A DNA stretch of 64,000 nucleotides from positions 1 to 64,000 of the forward strand of contig JAICXC010000004.1 in the NCBI GenBank assembly GCA_025980665.1, read 5' to 3'. A model generated the notes under the pieces. That model was given only the letters and a program-made list of their open reading frames with translations, had not been told where the DNA came from and searched no databases. This document shows positions 8,751 to 18,671 of the stretch, piece after piece. The position numbers and the translations under genes were made by a program. The first letter of the stretch is position 1. Each line of letters begins with the position of its first letter. Source of the stretch: Bryobacteraceae bacterium. Its GTDB lineage: Bacteria; Acidobacteriota; Terriglobia; Bryobacterales; Bryobacteraceae.

Positions 8751-10928
8751 CTAGTTGGCGAGCGGATCGGGTCGCATCTGGAACTTCACAAGCTTGCTCG
8801 TGGTCCCTTTGCCACCTTCCATGTGGAATGGCGCTCGTGTCGAGATTGGCGTGTAGATACCCTTCCCTTTCCAGCCGGCCTTGGGATCGTCGATTCGACC
8901 GTCCAGGCCTTTCGCGTAGTAGCCCATGGGATACGGCACGCGCAGCGTAATGAACTTACCATCCAGCAGCACCAACAATCCCTCGGACAGATTGCCGGTC
9001 GCCAGCGGCACGTCCTTGCCGACACCAAGCATGTCGAACCGGTCGACGAAGTTGTAGTACGCCGAGTCGGCGCTGCCGTTTTCCACCGCTCCTTTGTAGT
9101 TCGGACCCGGGAATGGATAGAGCGTCCACCCTTCGGGACACTGCTGTCCTGTCGCCGCAGCAGGGCCGTTGAGCGGGCCTTTGCACTTGCGGCGGTCGAA
9201 GCTGGCGTAATGCCCGCTCGAGAGGGGGGCCCATACGACGCCGTTGCTATCGACGTCCATGCCGCGAGGCGAGAAGCCTTGTACCGGAGCCTTCGGATTA
9301 TTCCACGGCACCTCGTAGTACTCGGCCAGCGCTGTCTCGGGCGGGTGAGATCCGGGGATGAAGCGAACCAGCGCGCCCGGCATTCCCATCACCGATCCCC
9401 ACACCGAGCCGTCCGGCGCCGGCGCGACGCCATAGAAAGATACGTTAATCCGCTTGTCCTTGGTTGGATCCGCCGGCTTATCCGGTTCGGTGTAGGCGTC
9501 GCGTTTCCCGTTCCCGTTGTAATCGAGAACGAACGCGCTCCAGCCCTGCGCTGTCTTCTCGTCATGAGTTTTGTCCCAGATCTTCGTATCGAACCATCCC
9601 TCGACGCCGGCAGGCCCGAACGACGACCACAGCACACCCTTGTCGTCGAAATTCACGTGACCCCACGTAAAGCAGGTGTCGATTGTGGTCGTCTCTTTGG
9701 TTTTTGGATCGTAGAGTTCCAGCCCCCGTTGTCCTTGAGCGATCGGGAACAACTTCGCGGAGGGGTGATCCGAGCCCGCCTGACACCATGCCGGAGTCGC
9801 AGGCTTACGGACACGCGCCGCGGCCCACACGCGAGACTGCTTGTCCATCGAGAAGCTGTGGACCGTCGTCTGGCTGTTCCAGATCGCTTCATCGCCCCAA
9901 TAAGGCGAGGGCGCAGCCGGTTTCGTGGCGAAGGAACTCGGCGTCTGCGGATCGCGAACCGTCAGCTTTATTTGGCTCGTCGAGTTGGTCTTTGGATCGA
10001 GGACCGTCAGGTAATCGCCGCTTTCTTCGAGCGCTCCATAGATGGGGCCGTTGGCGTTCACAGTCGGATTATTCTTGTCGCTTGCGATGGCGTCATGCAG
10101 ATAGACCTTCGGATCGGCCCAGTCCCAGAGAGTGACGACCACGTTGCGCTCGCGGCCCTGCGGACGCGAAGGAGTGGCGGACGGCAGCTCTCCATGGGCA
10201 ATGCGGTCGGACCAGTCTGCGTACATCGCCAGCGCGCGCTGGCGGCCAACCTGATCGAAGCGGGCGCTCATCCCGCCGCCCGCCTGGCCGGCCTTAATCC
10301 GGAGATCCCACGCCGCTTTCGAGTTTGCGGTCTTACTGAGGATACTCTGTGGAATCTCGCGCGTGGCTTTGTCGCCCATCTGATGACAGCCGGTGCAGCC
10401 GTCCGTGTTGACGATTTCGCTAATCCATTGGCCTTGGCTCTTAACTCTGGGAGCAATTCCGTTCCCCGAAGGCCCTGTGCCGGGGAAATCACTCTTGGGT
10501 GGCACCTGGAGCAAAGAGAACCAGTACAGTGCGGGATAGTATTCGGCTGCAGCCTTCTTGTCCGGCGCCAGGACCGCCTTTAGATCAAGCATCTTGCCCG
10601 GTGTGGATTTGACCTTCGGGGAATCTACCAGCCCGTAACCGCGAACCCACACACTGTAGTTCGCTTTTGGAAGATCCGGCACCAGGTAGCGTCCTCTCTC
10701 ATCGGTGACGACGATCTTGACGAATTTGGTCGGCAGGTCGGTGGTCTCGGCGATCACCCAGACCCCCGCCTCGGGCCCGTTGGGGCTGCTCACCACGCCG
10801 CCCAGGTCGGTATTGCCAACGCGGACGGTCTCGCTCTTGCTTTGGCCGGCAAGCAATTCCGCAAGCGTAACGGCCAGGACCGCGGCCAGGACGATTGATA
10901 CTCCCGCATTCACGGCTCTTTTGCTCAT
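8751..10928 (-). CDS. Secreted cytochrome c / beta-propeller protein with carboxypeptidase-regulatory-like domain
   Basis: 725 residues. There is an N-terminal signal segment (hydrophobic residues about 8-28), then a carboxypeptidase-regulatory-like beta-sandwich at about 40-120, then a haem c motif CTGCH near residue 178, and then a long region of repeated aromatic/glycine blades (GVLWSSFGP, GSVWGSVMG, GVVWAPLSSG) like streptogramin-lyase/NHL propellers. ATG at 10928 follows GAAGGAGG. Acidobacteria carry many such periplasmic proteins; an oxidative or lyase activity is suspected but not shown. It is convergent with the cupin gene. Confidence 0.75.
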   Translation of the reverse strand: MSKRAVNAGVSIVLAAVLAVTLAELLAGQSKSETVRVGNTDLGGVVSSPNGPEAGVWVIAETTDLPTKFVKIVVTDERGRYLVPDLPKANYSVWVRGYGLVDSPKVKSTPGKMLDLKAVLAPDKKAAAEYYPALYWFSLLQVPPKSDFPGTGPSGNGIAPRVKSQGQWISEIVNTDGCTGCHQMGDKATREIPQSILSKTANSKAAWDLRIKAGQAGGGMSARFDQVGRQRALAMYADWSDRIAHGELPSATPSRPQGRERNVVVTLWDWADPKVYLHDAIASDKNNPTVNANGPIYGALEESGDYLTVLDPKTNSTSQIKLTVRDPQTPSSFATKPAAPSPYWGDEAIWNSQTTVHSFSMDKQSRVWAAARVRKPATPAWCQAGSDHPSAKLFPIAQGQRGLELYDPKTKETTTIDTCFTWGHVNFDDKGVLWSSFGPAGVEGWFDTKIWDKTHDEKTAQGWSAFVLDYNGNGKRDAYTEPDKPADPTKDKRINVSFYGVAPAPDGSVWGSVMGMPGALVRFIPGSHPPETALAEYYEVPWNNPKAPVQGFSPRGMDVDSNGVVWAPLSSGHYASFDRRKCKGPLNGPAAATGQQCPEGWTLYPFPGPNYKGAVENGSADSAYYNFVDRFDMLGVGKDVPLATGNLSEGLLVLLDGKFITLRVPYPMGYYAKGLDGRIDDPKAGWKGKGIYTPISTRAPFHMEGGKGTTSKLVKFQMRPDPLAN

Positions 10929-11143
10929 AATTTCAGACCTCCTTCAACGGTCGAATCACGAACTTATCCGTCGTCATCATACTTCACTTTCTGCCGCGTC
11001 TGATGAATCCCTGCCGGCACGAACATGTCGGCGCGCCGAATGCATAGAGAGCGTTTTAAACATTGATTTACGACTTTGATTTGCAACGCGTTCTCTGCGC
11101 CTCCATGGACTGTCGCTAGCTTTTGTAGTTGTTTAGTGACATG

Positions 11144-11514
11144 TTAGTTGTCCGGTCTGGTAATCATGCTACCCTCTTCGCCTTTGACTTGGGGGAGAGA
11201 GGATTAATCGGCGTCGCGAGTGGGAAATTGGGAATCGCCGGAGGCGATTTCCAAGGAGCGGAGGGAAACCTGGTTTTGGTTTTCCCGGGCTCCTCTTTTC
11301 CAGGGCCCCTACGTGGGGCCCGTAGCGTATCGAAATCCGGCCATCCAGATGTTGATGAATGGTCACCGTCTGGCCTGCCAGCCTTGCAGCGTTTGTTTCA
11401 CCCAGCTTTAGCTCAGCTCGATGCCTTCGGTTTCCTTGAACTTTTCGTGGAAATGGCGCACGTTGAAGTCCGGATACTTGTCGCGGTACAGAGCCGTCTG
11501 GACCGGACAACTAA
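11144..11514 (-). pseudogene. Degenerate ISNCY-type transposase remnant bounded by inverted repeats
   Basis: On the minus strand from about 11508 the reading is LYRDKYPDFNVRHFHEKFKE..GIELS, then a stop, then SWVKQTLQ, which matches the middle of ISNCY-type transposases. A shifted frame just after reads ARLAGQTVTIHQHLDGRISIRYG, their C-terminal region. The central catalytic part is missing and the frame is broken, so it cannot be active. The segment is flanked by a perfect 14-base inverted repeat, TTAGTTGTCCGGTC at 11144-11157 and its complement at 11501-11514. The rest of the gap 10929-11691 shows no gene. Confidence 0.7.
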
Positions 11515-11691
11515 GGTGCTAATTCGACTGTTCCCGACCCATGGGCTTGACGTTGGCAGATCACGGTGATAGCATCCGTGAAACCGTAACGATCTGAGTC
11601 AGAAGTGAGGCTTTGGGCTGGCTTCCCGTTACTTGCGGGGTGGCAATGCGGTAGAACCGAACTGTTTTGAATTTGATTGAAGGGGTGTGAC

Positions 11692-14600
11692 ATGAGGTTA
11701 GCGAAGCTAGCGATAGCTCTTCTTTTTTTATTGACGTTCACCCACGCCGCGTTCGCGCAGACCGGCGGCACGATTACTGGATTAATCTCGGACCCGGCGG
11801 GAGCCGTGGTTCCGAACGCTCCGGTCGAAGCTAAAAACACGGCCACCGGCGTTGTCGTGTCGGCCGCGACCAGCGCCACGGGCAATTACGTTCTCGGCGA
11901 TCTTCCCGCCGGCATGTATGAAGTAGACGCGACAGTGCCCGGATTCAAAAAGTACGTCCGGACGGGGATCACGGTCCAGCAACTGCAAACCACGCGTGTC
12001 GACATTTCCCTCGAAATAGGCGACGCCACGCAGTCCGTCACGGTTAGCGCCGAAGCGTCGCTTTTGAAAACCGAGACCGGCGACGTCAGCCACAACGTCA
12101 CGACCGAAAAGCAGGACGACCTTCCGATGGGCCAGATCGGCGCCGTCCGCGTTACCACGGAAGCCGTACTAACGATTCCCGGCGTGAACGGTTCCCTCAC
12201 CTCGATTAGTATCAATGGCTCGCCGGCCGCTAGCGAACGGATCCGGATCGACGGCATGGATGCAACCTACACCTTGGGCAACACCTACTACTCATTCGGA
12301 GCGCCGAGCGTGGATTCGGTCAGCGAAGTCGCGGTACAAACCAGTAACTATGCGGCCGAATACGGTCAGTCGACCGGCGCCGTTTTGAGCTACACCATGC
12401 GATCGGGCACCAACCAATTCCACGGATCCGCATACGATTACTTCACGAATGAAGCCTTCAATGCTTACGGCCCGTACTCCCACACGCGCAACAAAGTTCG
12501 AAAGAACGACTTCGGCGGCACCGCCGGCGGACCCGTCTGGATTCCCAAGGTCTACAAGGGCAAAGACAGGACCTTTTTCTTCTTCACCTACGAGTCCCTT
12601 CCCACCACCACTTCTAACACCAGCAGGTTGGTCACTGTTCCCACCGCGGCCTATCGAATGGGCGATTTTAGCGCAGCCACGGCGGCGGCCGGCAACAAGG
12701 TTCTCGGAACGGATCCGCTGGACCGTCCTATCATTCAAAACTCGATTTACGATCCCAGCACGACGCGGCCCGCATCCGCGACGGATTCCCGGCTGATCCG
12801 GGACCCATACCCAAACAACATGATTCCGGCCAACCAGCTCGATCCGGTCGCTTTGAAAGTTCAAGCCTTGATCCCGCAGCCGCAAGGACCGTTCGCGACC
12901 CAGTTAATCAATAACTTCGTCAATCCATATCAGACCAAGAACCAGTACTATGTTCCTTCGATTAAGATCGACCACTCGCTGAGTTCCAAGATTAAGCTGA
13001 GCGGTAACTGGGGATGGAACCATCAGGGTGTCGCTGGACCGCCCACTAATACCACGGCGGAGGGTTTACCCACCCTGATTTCAGTTCTCGCCCCAACGGA
13101 TTGGAACACCATCAACTATCGCCTGAACTACGACCAGACCCTCTCCCCGACTCTGCTCCTGCATATAGGGGGGGCGTACGTGGACAGCAGGCTCGACATG
13201 CCCACCCCGTTCTGCTGTTTCAATAACACCAAGGAACTGGGACTAACCGGGCCATTTGTTGATCATGCTTTCCCGGCGTTCAACGGGGCGGCAGGGTCAG
13301 GGACCACCGGATTGCTGGGGGCTAACAGCACCGGCGGCATGAACATCATAGGACCGGCGCCCGGTCTCGGTGCCGGCTTTAACGGCACGCAGAACACGAA
13401 CGAAGCAAAAACCAACCTGGTGGCCAACCTTACCTGGGTCAAGAACAATCACACCTTCAAATTTGGCGCCGAAGCGTCCGTTGAAGGATACCCGAATTAC
13501 AACATTATCAGCACCAACGGTTTGTTTAGCTACAGCCCGGCAGAAACCGCCCTTCCATACTTGGGTACCACCACGGTGAGCAGCGGCGCCACCATCGGAC
13601 ATCCCTATGCCAGTTTTCTGCTGGGACTACCCGATGTCTACGAAGTCGACTCACCGGCGGTCGCCAGGCTCGGGAAACACCAATTGGGATTCTACGGTCA
13701 GGACAGTTGGAAGGTCAACCGCAAGCTTACGCTCGAGCTCGGGCTGCGCTACGATTACTCCACCTCTGGGAAAGAGCAGTATGGCCGTTATGGATTTTTC
13801 GACCCCACGGTGGCCAATAGGCAAGACGGTGGTCACCCCGGAGGCGTCACCTATGGGGCCACCTGCGGCTGCGATAATAATTTTTTCAATAGCTATAAAC
13901 TTGGATTTGGGCCGCGGCTGGGGTTCGCCTATCAGTTGACTCCGAAAACCGTGCTCCGCGGAGGAGCAGGCCTGCTTATCGGCACAACCCCCGACAACGG
14001 CATACAAACGCGCTTTGTCACATCGACCAATAGTGTTCCTTCCACTTCTTTCGGCCAGTCACCCTTACCTAACGGATTGAAGGGCGGCATTCCGCTGACA
14101 TATGCTCAGATTGCCTGGCCAAACTTTGATCCGAGCCACTTCCCCGTTGTGAACCCAGCTACTCCGGGAGCGCCCGGTGCAGCACCAGGGTACTGGATCG
14201 ACAGGAACGCGGGGTATCCCAGCAAGTCGTATCAATGGAGCTTCGGCGTGCAGCGCGAGATCGTCCGGGATCTGGTGGTGGACGTTGCCTATGTGGGGAA
14301 CCGCGGGGTGTGGATGCCCTCCTCAGGGGCGCTCAACTACAACCCGAACACGCCGCAGAGCCTCTTAGCCGCGGGGATCGACATCACCAACGCGGCGGAC
14401 CGGGCTATCCTGGTGGCCCCGATCACCAGTGCGGCTGCCGGCAGGTTTCAGAACAAGCTGCCGTACCCGGGTTTCACGGGTACCGTAGCCCAGTCGCTGC
14501 GGCCCTTCCCGCAATTCACGACGGCGCCGACACCGCTGTGGGCCCCGGTGGGAGATAACTGGTACGAATCCTTGCAGCTCCAGGTGATCAAACGGTTATC

Positions 14601-15387
14601 GCACGGTCTGGATGTAAGCTATAACTTTACCTGGTCGAAGACACTCCAAAATGGTATTGAGGCAGGAACCGAGAACGATATTTTCAATCGGAGTTTAAAC
14701 AAGACCCTTTCGGGTTTAGACCGGCCCCTGGTCAGCAATATCAACGTCACCTACACAGTGCCCGTAGCTCCGTGGGCTGGCAACAAGATCCTGAAGTACG
14801 TGCTGAGCGACTGGCAAACGGGAGCCCTTTTCACTTACGCCAGCGGGACGCCGATCCTCGTTCCGACCGCGACGAATTCCCTGAACACGTCGTTTTTTCT
14901 CCCGACTGCGTCGTTCATGAATCGTGTCCCCGGAATACCGCTGTACAACGTGGACATCAACTGCCACTGCTATGATCCCACCAAGACTTTGGTGCTGAAT
15001 TCGGCCGCGTGGGCAAATCCCGCTCCTGGCACGTATGGAAACTCTCCGGCGTACTACAGCGACTTCCGTTATCAGCGGCATCCCACGGAGAACTTCAACA
15101 TCGGCCGCACGTTCAGGATCCGCGAGACGATGAGCTTCAGCGTTCGGGCGGAGTTCGTGAACATATTTAACCGCACCGCACTTCCCAACCCAAGTGCGGG
15201 CAACGCCACAGGGGCACCCGCACCGCAGACAGCGCCGACTTGCTTCGCGTCGGGCAATACGGGAACCACCACGAGTACCTGCACGGCCGGCGCCAGCACG
15301 TTCGCTTCCGGCTACGGCTTTGACCAAACGGCCGCCCTCAACGCCGGGCAACGGACAGGCCAGATCGTCGCCCGCTTCCGTTTCTAG
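11692..15387 (+). CDS. TonB-dependent receptor with carboxypeptidase-regulatory-like domain
   Basis: 1231 residues from the ATG at 11692, which follows AAGGGGTG; a TTG at 11677 in the same frame is less likely. Signal peptide residues 1-23 ending AFAQ. Residues about 27-110 form a carboxypeptidase-regulatory-like domain (GGTITGLISDPAG), followed by a plug (about 115-240, with IRIDGMDATY) and a long beta-barrel. The last residues are ARFRF, an aromatic end expected for outer-membrane insertion. Such OAR-like receptors are thought to import large or complex substrates; none can be named here. It shares NCHCYDP and NPAPG motifs with the partial receptor at 62529. Confidence 0.88.
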   Translation: MRLAKLAIALLFLLTFTHAAFAQTGGTITGLISDPAGAVVPNAPVEAKNTATGVVVSAATSATGNYVLGDLPAGMYEVDATVPGFKKYVRTGITVQQLQTTRVDISLEIGDATQSVTVSAEASLLKTETGDVSHNVTTEKQDDLPMGQIGAVRVTTEAVLTIPGVNGSLTSISINGSPAASERIRIDGMDATYTLGNTYYSFGAPSVDSVSEVAVQTSNYAAEYGQSTGAVLSYTMRSGTNQFHGSAYDYFTNEAFNAYGPYSHTRNKVRKNDFGGTAGGPVWIPKVYKGKDRTFFFFTYESLPTTTSNTSRLVTVPTAAYRMGDFSAATAAAGNKVLGTDPLDRPIIQNSIYDPSTTRPASATDSRLIRDPYPNNMIPANQLDPVALKVQALIPQPQGPFATQLINNFVNPYQTKNQYYVPSIKIDHSLSSKIKLSGNWGWNHQGVAGPPTNTTAEGLPTLISVLAPTDWNTINYRLNYDQTLSPTLLLHIGGAYVDSRLDMPTPFCCFNNTKELGLTGPFVDHAFPAFNGAAGSGTTGLLGANSTGGMNIIGPAPGLGAGFNGTQNTNEAKTNLVANLTWVKNNHTFKFGAEASVEGYPNYNIISTNGLFSYSPAETALPYLGTTTVSSGATIGHPYASFLLGLPDVYEVDSPAVARLGKHQLGFYGQDSWKVNRKLTLELGLRYDYSTSGKEQYGRYGFFDPTVANRQDGGHPGGVTYGATCGCDNNFFNSYKLGFGPRLGFAYQLTPKTVLRGGAGLLIGTTPDNGIQTRFVTSTNSVPSTSFGQSPLPNGLKGGIPLTYAQIAWPNFDPSHFPVVNPATPGAPGAAPGYWIDRNAGYPSKSYQWSFGVQREIVRDLVVDVAYVGNRGVWMPSSGALNYNPNTPQSLLAAGIDITNAADRAILVAPITSAAAGRFQNKLPYPGFTGTVAQSLRPFPQFTTAPTPLWAPVGDNWYESLQLQVIKRLSHGLDVSYNFTWSKTLQNGIEAGTENDIFNRSLNKTLSGLDRPLVSNINVTYTVPVAPWAGNKILKYVLSDWQTGALFTYASGTPILVPTATNSLNTSFFLPTASFMNRVPGIPLYNVDINCHCYDPTKTLVLNSAAWANPAPGTYGNSPAYYSDFRYQRHPTENFNIGRTFRIRETMSFSVRAEFVNIFNRTALPNPSAGNATGAPAPQTAPTCFASGNTGTTTSTCTAGASTFASGYGFDQTAALNAGQRTGQIVARFRF

Positions 15388-15439
15388 AGTGCATTACGGG
15401 GAGGCGGCAGCAAGAGCCTGCCGTCCGCAAACTCTCAAC

Positions 15440-16828
15440 TTATCGCTTCCGATACCAACCGATCGAGTCGTGATTATATTGCACGTCGGTCACGCCATCC
15501 AGCCGCATCGATCCGCCAGGAACCTCGGGCAGCCGATCATTGGTCAGCAAGAGACCTCCGCGCTTCAACATGGCGCCAGCGTTCTCCAGTGCCAGTGATC
15601 GTTCGAATGCGTCGTAATAGATAAAGATGTTGGTAGCCACGATTAGGTCGAAGCGGTCCGACTCGGCCAGATTCATGCGTTCGAGAACGATATTCAGGTC
15701 CACCGGGTGCAAGCTCAGCACCACGTCCGGACGGATTCGTAAGGCTCGTGTTTCCAGACCTTGAAAAGCAGTGGGAGGAGGGATCGGCGTCACCTCGGTT
15801 CCCACGCGGTCGCCTAACGAACTCCAATAAGCGATGAGGTCGGGCGGCCACGCAGGCGCGACCTGGCGCGGCAACTGGATGACATAACCGGTGTTCGGCA
15901 CGTTCATGCGGGCGCGTTCGCGGGCGCGCTGGATGTGGTCGATCACCCTGGAACTGATGTCGAAAATCGACATGGATACCGCGTTGGCTTTCGCCAGCCC
16001 CAGCCGGACAAGCGAATCGTACAATGCAAAGGGTTGCAAAGTCTGCTGGGGATAATAGTCGTAGCTAGCGTCCTCGTTCTTGTCGATAAAGTCGAGACCT
16101 GGCCCGATCACGGCCACGCGAGCCACCTGGCCTTCGCGCAGCACACCGCGATTTTTCAGATCGCGCAAGGCCTGTTCGATCGAGAAATTAGGGAAAATGC
16201 CGGTGTCGAGCGAAACCCCACGATCGCGGAACAGCCCCGGCCGCCAGTTAAAAATCGCAGATGGATCGACGGCCGCATCCGGTTGGGCCGGCTGCGTAAG
16301 CCGCTTGGCTTCCTCGGCGCGCTTCGCCAAGGTCCCAATCTCCTGAATGACTCGCCCGAGGTTGTTGTAGATGAACACGCCTGTTTCGCCGGGGGAGCTC
16401 GGATCAATTCCCTGGCTTCGTAGAAGACCATTCAGAAAAATGAGACGCTCGTTGTCTCCCGGACTCCGCAGACCCGCGACCAAATCATCCACGCGAGCCC
16501 GCAGGATCCCAGCCTTCGAAGCCTCGGTGAGGGCCTCCAGCTTGATCCGCGGCTGCTTCGTGAAGGAGGTCCCGTATAACAGAAGATTCACCATGGAGTC
16601 CAAATCGCCTTCCTGAAGACGCGCTCGAATGGCCTTGTCGTGCCGCTGGCTCCAGGCGCTCCACTTGGCCTCATTTGGGTTTCCCAGCTCTGCAGGCAGC
16701 AGGTCGCTCGGCTGATCTAAAACGGGTTTCACGCTCGCATAAGGCGTAAATACCCGGTCGGCCGCGAACACGCTCAGAGCGACGCCGCAGACCAGCGGAA
16801 GGGCTAACAAAATGCAAAAGATCCGCAT
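15440..16828 (-). CDS. Exported protein with C-terminal methyltransferase-like domain
   Basis: 462 residues with a cleavable signal (MRIFCILLALPLVCGVALSVFA). The N-terminal 200 residues are helical and unassigned. After about residue 230 a Rossmann-like part starts with VARVAVIGPGLDFIDKNED, and near the end FDLIVATNIFIYYD and MLKRGGLLLTND resemble the post-motif strands of CheR-type SAM-dependent methyltransferases. A SAM-dependent enzyme exported from the cytoplasm would be unusual because SAM is cytoplasmic; the protein may be membrane-tethered facing inward or may have changed function. It starts 4 bases after the Sel1 gene stop, so the two are cotranscribed. Confidence 0.6.
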   Translation of the reverse strand: MRIFCILLALPLVCGVALSVFAADRVFTPYASVKPVLDQPSDLLPAELGNPNEAKWSAWSQRHDKAIRARLQEGDLDSMVNLLLYGTSFTKQPRIKLEALTEASKAGILRARVDDLVAGLRSPGDNERLIFLNGLLRSQGIDPSSPGETGVFIYNNLGRVIQEIGTLAKRAEEAKRLTQPAQPDAAVDPSAIFNWRPGLFRDRGVSLDTGIFPNFSIEQALRDLKNRGVLREGQVARVAVIGPGLDFIDKNEDASYDYYPQQTLQPFALYDSLVRLGLAKANAVSMSIFDISSRVIDHIQRARERARMNVPNTGYVIQLPRQVAPAWPPDLIAYWSSLGDRVGTEVTPIPPPTAFQGLETRALRIRPDVVLSLHPVDLNIVLERMNLAESDRFDLIVATNIFIYYDAFERSLALENAGAMLKRGGLLLTNDRLPEVPGGSMRLDGVTDVQYNHDSIGWYRKR

Positions 16829-16831
16829 CGG

Positions 16832-17920
16832 TTATTTAGGCGGCGCCGCGGGCGCGCCAAGGGTTTCCAGCCGCGTTTGCGCCTCTCGTATTCCCTTTTC
16901 GGCGGCCCGCTGGAACCAGGCTTCTGCTTCGGCCTCATTCTTCCGCACACCCCGGCCGTCAGCGACCATCCGCCCCAGATCGTACTCCGCCGGTGGGTAG
17001 CCCTGATCAGCGGCCTTCCGATACCAATACACTGCCTCTGCTTCGATCGTCACGCTACCCCAGCCATTCTCGTAGGTCATCCCTAGCGCATGTTGGGCCG
17101 ACGGCAACCCCGTGCCGGCTACCATCCTCAACGCGTCCTGAGCCTGGGACACCCCCCCTTGGGCCGCCTTGCGATACCATTCCACGGCCTGCTCCAGATC
17201 GCGCGGCACGCCCGATCCTGCCGCGTAAAGCACTCCCATGTTGAATTCCGCCGGAGGGTAGTCCTGGTTCGCGGATTTGCGGAACCACATCAGCGCCTGC
17301 GCGGGGTCCTTTGGAACGCCCTGGCCATCTGAATACATCAAGCCCATCGTGAACTGTGCCGCGGAGTAGCCCTGATCGGCCGCCTTGGCGAACCACGTCA
17401 GCGCCTCGTGGAAGTCCTGAGCGACACCCTGCCCGTCGCGATAGGATACCCCCAAGTTGTATTGCGCTTCTAAGTGCCCCTGATCCGCCGCCTTGCGGAA
17501 CCATTTCACCGCTTCGGCGTAATCCCTTGGAACGCCCTTATCGAAGACATACATCGTTCCCAGGTTGTACTGCGCTCGCGCGACACCCTGTTCGGCCGCC
17601 TTACGATACCAGTTCGCGGCTTCGGTTTCGTCTTGCCTGATACCCTGGCCGATAGCCAGCATCTGTCCCAGCCGATACTGCGCTTCGGCATAACCCTGCT
17701 CCGCGGCTTTGCGATACCAATTGGCAGCCTCTACGTAGTCCTGCCGAACCCCATTTCCATACCAGTAGTCGGTCCCCCGGTTGAACTGAGCCTGGGGATC
17801 CTCCAACGGTTGCGCGGACAACACGCAGCAGCTCGCGAGGCTCACCAGGGCCAAGCAGAAACGCCTGCGGAGGAGGTTTGGCAAATCCCGCGGATGGTCG
17901 AACGCGTCGCTTCCTTCCAT
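16832..17920 (-). CDS. Sel1-like repeat protein, exported
   Basis: 362 residues. After an N-terminal segment with a hydrophobic stretch (LALVSLASCCVLSAQ) there are about eight or nine Sel1-like repeats of roughly 36 residues with the core A..WYRKAAEQG....AQY.LG.MY; one repeat is degenerate (GLPSAQHALG). Sel1 repeats form alpha-solenoids that mediate protein-protein contacts. The CC before the repeats could be part of a signal cleavage site, but no clear lipobox was found. It heads a two-gene operon with the exported methyltransferase-like protein and probably acts as its scaffold, which is inference. Confidence 0.85.
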   Translation of the reverse strand: MEGSDAFDHPRDLPNLLRRRFCLALVSLASCCVLSAQPLEDPQAQFNRGTDYWYGNGVRQDYVEAANWYRKAAEQGYAEAQYRLGQMLAIGQGIRQDETEAANWYRKAAEQGVARAQYNLGTMYVFDKGVPRDYAEAVKWFRKAADQGHLEAQYNLGVSYRDGQGVAQDFHEALTWFAKAADQGYSAAQFTMGLMYSDGQGVPKDPAQALMWFRKSANQDYPPAEFNMGVLYAAGSGVPRDLEQAVEWYRKAAQGGVSQAQDALRMVAGTGLPSAQHALGMTYENGWGSVTIEAEAVYWYRKAADQGYPPAEYDLGRMVADGRGVRKNEAEAEAWFQRAAEKGIREAQTRLETLGAPAAPPK

Positions 17921-18047
17921 AACGCGGGCTTCCTTTCTACAGGTTTTCTTCAGGCCAAAGATATCACATCGTCGGCTTCTACTTGAACAATCTCAGCTAG
18001 GGCCCGGCCCTGTTTCGTTGGGCTGCTGATTACGTATAATTACCTCC

Positions 18048-18404
18048 ATGACGAGGCTCGTCTTGAATGTTGCGGCATTCCTCATGTTCATTGCACTCGT
18101 GATTCTAGCCCAGGCACCCGATGGCGCGGCTCCCGCTTTCAAGGGTCCCGATGCTGTAGCTGCAAACCTCGTGAACATCGCTTGCGCCTCGTGCCATTCG
18201 CTCGATCGCGTCAAGAACAAGGTGGCGGACAAGGACGGATAGACCGCCACAGTTGCTCGCATGAAGGCGCAGGATGCGAATCTGACGGATGAGCAGGTTC
18301 CGGTAGTTGTCGAGTTTCTAACCAAGGCTGCTGGTACTCTCACGGTCGCGGCTGCCGGTGACGCGTCAAGGGTCCGCATAGGGCTTCTCATCCAAAGCTG
18401 CTGA
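18048..18404 (+). pseudogene. Small cytochrome c gene interrupted by an amber codon
   Basis: The frame opens with a signal segment (LNVAAFLMFIALVILAQAP) and a haem-binding motif CASCH, and stops at a TAG at 18240-18242 after DKDG. The same frame then continues for 53 codons (TATVARMKAQDANLTDEQV...VVEFL) to a TGA at 18402-18404, which reads as the normal second half of a small cytochrome c. The position of the TAG would suit a tryptophan (TGG) before TATVARM. This is a point nonsense mutation or, less likely, a sequencing error. The CXXCH half alone would lack the distal methionine region. Confidence 0.7.
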
Positions 18405-18671
18405 GCTCACTTCTGCTTTTAACTTGTGCTTTGATATTTCCTCCTCTCGGGTCACTGCTTCGGCCTTTCGATCCGCGGCGACTTCTTTCGGTGCTTGATG
18501 ATCTACGCTTCCGTGTGTGCTCTCCTTCTTTTCGGCCATTGGAACCCTTTGTTATCTGCGGTCACTGACCCAAAGAGACTTGTCACTGACTGCCAGTTGA
18601 CTCTCTCTAGGGCTCGGATATCGAACCGGCGTGTTAGGGTAAAGCTCGCCTTCATATTTGCCCTCAAACCC

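Noticed and set aside
8823-10583. A 586-codon open frame on the plus strand
   Set aside because: It is antisense to the cytochrome/propeller gene, Arg- and Val-rich like GC-rich shadow frames, with no family motif, while the minus strand has a signal peptide and CTGCH.
18495-18671. Start of the second receptor at 18495
   Set aside because: The extra residues look non-coding and would place the signal peptide about 60 residues inside; ATG 18672 fits better.
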